DNA of 7,593 bases from an uncultured Clostridium sp. (GTDB lineage Bacteria > Bacillota > Clostridia > Lachnospirales > Anaerotignaceae), in the NCBI GenBank assembly GCA_947246775.1, contig CAMXTM010000089.1, forward strand, positions 1 to 7,593, read 5' to 3'. Position 1 is the first letter of the stretch; each line of letters begins with the position of its first letter. Below the pieces are notes generated by a model. It saw nothing but the letters and a program-made list of their open reading frames with translations. It did no database searches and had not been told where the DNA came from. Positions 5,573-7,593 of the stretch are shown piece after piece. The translations under genes were made by a program, and so were the position numbers.

Positions 5573-5590
5573 GTTGCCAAATTGTTGCCA
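5573..5590 (+). repeat. Outer arm-type repeat pair, GTTGCCA x2 (right)
   Basis: GTTGCCA occurs at 5573-5579 and 5584-5590, an 11-bp period. The last bases lie 109 and 120 bp after the end of the core (5470), exactly the offsets of the TAGTATCA pair after the left core (204 and 215 relative to 95). Together with the pair at 7-24 it reproduces the arm-core-arm layout of an attP site outside this element. Confidence 0.6.
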
Positions 5591-5684
5591 TGTATTCATT
5601 ATATCATAACTATATAAAAAAGCAATTATATTTAAAAATATTTTTTTAATATTTTATTATGATATTATTATACTCTATTTTAGC

Positions 5685-5723
5685 AAAAAAGAAGCTCACA
5701 ACAGTAAATTACTATTGTGAGCT
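5685..5723 (-). terminator. Terminator of the PTS operon
   Basis: AGCTCACAATAGTAA pairs with TTACTGTTGTGAGCT on the minus strand (5709-5723 with 5693-5707, one G-U pair), followed by TTCTTTTTT. It lies just after the IIA stop codon and is a textbook rho-independent terminator. Confidence 0.9.
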
Positions 5724-5734
5724 ATATTTTATTT

Positions 5735-6052
5735 TCATTTATTCAATAACTGCTTATAGACATCAATAAATTCTTCGGCAATAATACGAAATCCTTCAGC
5801 ACTCATCAACTGGTCTTCGGCATGAAGCAATAACAAACCAACATCAGACAATGTACCTTCTGCATCTTTTGTAAGCAAATCTGCATGAGCATCATGTCCT
5901 TGTGAAAATGCTTCATCTCCTTGTTTTATCATTTGTTCAGCTTGTTCAAAATCGCCTTTTTTTGCACACTGTATAGCATTGATAAAACAAGAACGTGCTG
6001 TACCTACATAAGTAATAATTTCAAAACAAGTAACACTCAATTCTTCTGACAT
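5735..6052 (-). CDS. PTS lactose/cellobiose-family IIA component
   Basis: This cytoplasmic phosphocarrier of about 105 residues takes a phosphoryl group from HPr and passes it to IIB. From the ATG at 6052, the phospho-acceptor is His77 in LLLLHAEDQLM, with Asp80 matching the metal-binding aspartate at the centre of the family's helical trimer. The helical pattern and length fit the LacF/CelC family. The start is ATG at 6052 or TTG at 6058; the AGGGGAA stretch (6061-6067) sits well for the ATG and rather close to the TTG. It is the last gene of the operon, about 40 bases after the IIC stop and just before a terminator. The substrate is not determined here; a cellobiose, chitobiose or similar beta-glucoside is more likely than lactose given the separate IIB, IIC and IIA genes. 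Confidence 0.92.
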   Translation of the reverse strand: MSEELSVTCFEIITYVGTARSCFINAIQCAKKGDFEQAEQMIKQGDEAFSQGHDAHADLLTKDAEGTLSDVGLLLLHAEDQLMSAEGFRIIAEEFIDVYKQLLNK

Positions 6053-6096
6053 ATCCAAAATTCCCCTTTCTATATTTTCAATTTATTCCCTTTTTA

Positions 6097-7403
6097 TTAC
6101 CAGTCATCATCATCAGAATTTGTTGCAGCATTTTGTTCTGCTATTAAAGCATCTTTATCAAGGCGACGAACAAATGGCATATAAACAAAAAATGAAATAA
6201 TAAAAATTACAAGCTGCAATAATGCACTTCTCCAACCTCCTACCAAAAATCCTGAAATAATAGGCGGACAAGTCCAAGGAACCATAACGCCCCCATAAAG
6301 AGGACAAATACCAGTTGCAAGTGCAAAATATTGTATAACACATGAAATTACTGGCATTGCAATAAATGGAACGGCAAGCATAGGATTCATTACAACAGGA
6401 AGTCCAAATAAAATTGGTTCATTGAAAGTGCAGGAATCAATTCTAAATTTCCTAATGTTTTCAACTGTTTTGATTTTGCAAATGCAACTAAATAAATAAC
6501 TAAGCCTATTGTTAAGCCTGCACCAGTAACATTAATAAACTGGTCATAAAACTGTGCTGTTACAATATGTCCTCCATTTGCGACAGTAAGTTCCATTCCT
6601 TTATCTAATATTGCTTGGTTTTCTAAACTATTTGCTTGTAAAAGTCCACTCATAATACCACCAACAATAGTAGAGCCATGAACTCCAAAAATCCATAAAA
6701 ATGGTCCTGCAAAGCACATTAATATTGCACCACCTAGAGAATCTGTCATGCCTTGTAATGGTATTTGAATAACTTTATAAATCAATTCTATTGCTGTTGT
6801 ATGTAATCCAATACTGAAAATTCCGTGTATAATTGTAGCAACAACAACAATGACAACGGCAGGAATTAAACCAGAAAAAGCATTTGCAACGCCAGTAGGG
6901 ACACCTTCTGGCATTTTGATTTTAATATTCTTTTTCAAAAACCAAGAATATGCCCATCCAACAATCAATCCAATTAAAATTGCTCCAATCATACCCTTTC
7001 CTGCTGTCCAATCTTTTTGAATAATATTTCCAACAATGTCACCATTTTCTGATGTTATAGAAGATGGCTGAAGCAGTAAAAAAACAGCTAATGCAATCAT
7101 AGCACCACTTAGTGGTTCTTGTCCTTCTAATTTTGAATAAGTATAAGAAATACCTACAACTGCAATAATAGCACTAATACTAAATGTAGCACCATAAGCC
7201 TGATTAAATATATTTGTAATTCCTGCATTAGCAAGTGCATCTGCTGCTGCTTTGACTGGCAAATTGGCAAGAATTAAAAAGATAGAACCAACAATTAAAA
7301 GAGGCATTGTATATACCATACCATCTTTAATTGCTTGAACTGCTTTTGTATTGACGAATGCAAGAATTTTTGGAATTACATTTTTATTAAACCATTCACC
7401 CAT
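6097..7403 (-). pseudogene. PTS lactose/cellobiose-family IIC permease, frameshifted
   Basis: The membrane component that would carry and bind the sugar is split into two frames. The first frame runs from ATG 7403 (good site AGAGGGTGA at 7408-7416) for 337 codons and shows the multi-span IIC core, including the conserved VHGS with His242. From residue 327 it reads out of register and stops at 6390. The other frame, entered at about 6424, continues with FNEP, ILFGLPVV and MNPMLAVPF, then VPWTCPPIISGFLVGGWRSA, to a stop at 6097. Joined, the product would be about 435 residues, the usual family length. One base is missing; loss of seven bases from an ancestral FNINEP motif would also fit. The damage hits the conserved NEP sugar-binding region, so the transporter should be inactive unless this is a sequencing error. 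Confidence 0.85.
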
Positions 7404-7465
7404 AATATCACCCTCTCTTGTTTTATGTCACATTATAAAATAAAAATAATATCAATATTTGTAAT

Positions 7466-7504
7466 AATACCGCATAACTAGTGAATATGAAATTATGCGG
7501 TATT
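7466..7504 (-). promoter_or_regulatory. Intercistronic hairpin between IIB and IIC
   Basis: A perfect 12-bp stem AATACCGCATAA (7493-7504 read on the minus strand) with TTATGCGGTATT (7466-7477) encloses a 15-base loop, 11 bases after the IIB stop. No uninterrupted T-run follows on the minus strand. It may act as a weak attenuator, or stabilise the IIB message so that more IIB than IIC is made. Confidence 0.6.
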
Positions 7505-7515
7505 GCAAAAAATTT

Positions 7516-7593
7516 TTATTTAGAAGATGCTAATTTGTATGCAAATCTTAACACATTCATACCATTACACATACCATAGTCTGCCATTGGAAT
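7516..7593 (-). CDS. PTS lactose/cellobiose-family IIB component, C-terminal end only
   Basis: The last 25 codons and the stop of a minus-strand gene run off the right edge. They read IPMADYGMCNGMNVLRFAYKLASSK, shown here in pieces: IPMADYGMCNG, then MNVLRFAYK, then LASSK. This matches the conserved C-terminus of IIB proteins of this family (IxxxDYGxMNGxxVL then a helix). IIB takes the phosphoryl group from IIA onto a cysteine near its N-terminus, which is outside the window, and transfers it to the sugar carried by IIC. The order IIB, IIC, IIA on one strand supports a single operon. The identification rests on a short tail and on its neighbours. Confidence 0.82.
   Translation of the reverse strand: MPMADYGMCNGMNVLRFAYKLASSK

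Larger units (their letters stand above)
5103..5684. other. Right end of the element and flank, no gene
   Basis: This stretch of about 580 bases has no supportable gene. It holds, in order, the integrase leader and promoter, a minus-strand terminator, the inner arm repeats, the right att core, the outer arm repeats and an AT-rich tract leading to the PTS terminator. A Shine-Dalgarno-like AAGGAG at about 5160-5166 has no good start codon at a usable distance and may be a relic of a lost small gene such as an excisionase. Confidence 0.55.

Noticed and set aside
6390..6440. Programmed -1 frameshift in the IIC gene
   Set aside because: The required shift lies at CTTTCA, which is not a canonical slippery heptamer. 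The family is not known for frameshifting, and the sequence fits a small deletion better.

Overview
The window is AT-rich, low-GC DNA from a Bacillota bacterium, plausibly a gut Clostridia or Erysipelotrichia member. This is judged from Gram-positive-type ribosome-binding sites, a phosphotransferase (PTS) sugar operon and the families of mobile-element genes present. All real genes lie on the minus strand, so each operon reads from high to low coordinates.

Positions 86 to about 5475 hold a compact integrative mobilizable element of about 5.4 kb. In transcription order it carries a tyrosine integrase (5102-4011), a RecA-like/RepA-type ATPase (3871-2924), a small protein of the kind auto-named 'complexin-2' (2664-2422), a highly structured non-coding block that is the best oriT candidate (2251-2414), a MobV relaxase (2220-1090), and a self-contained gene for a ribbon-helix-helix protein joined in frame to an acidic zinc-ribbon protein (990-346). 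It has a relaxase but no conjugation machinery, so it would need a helper element to transfer. The integrase and att sites insert it, the relaxase and presumed oriT would move it, and the RHH protein probably represses its own promoter through a palindrome between the -35 and -10.

The ends are the most interesting part. A 10-bp core, ATTCCCACTC (GAGTGGGAAT on the other strand, matching the end of guaA used by many elements), lies at 86-95 and 5461-5470. Inside each core is a pair of TAGTATCA direct repeats with an 11-bp period, as expected of integrase arm sites. Outside each core is a pair of GTTGCCA repeats, also with an 11-bp period. Their offsets from the core match those of the TAGTATCA pairs to the base: 62 and 73 bp on one side, 109 and 120 bp on the other. 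This looks like the attP layout of a second, related element, split by this insertion. It suggests a tandem array or accretion of elements with different arm specificity.

To the right (5685-7593) lies part of a lactose/cellobiose-family PTS operon: the 3' end of IIB, a membrane IIC broken by a frameshift at about 6424, and IIA followed by a strong terminator. Whether this operon is chromosomal or cargo of the inferred neighbouring element cannot be decided here.
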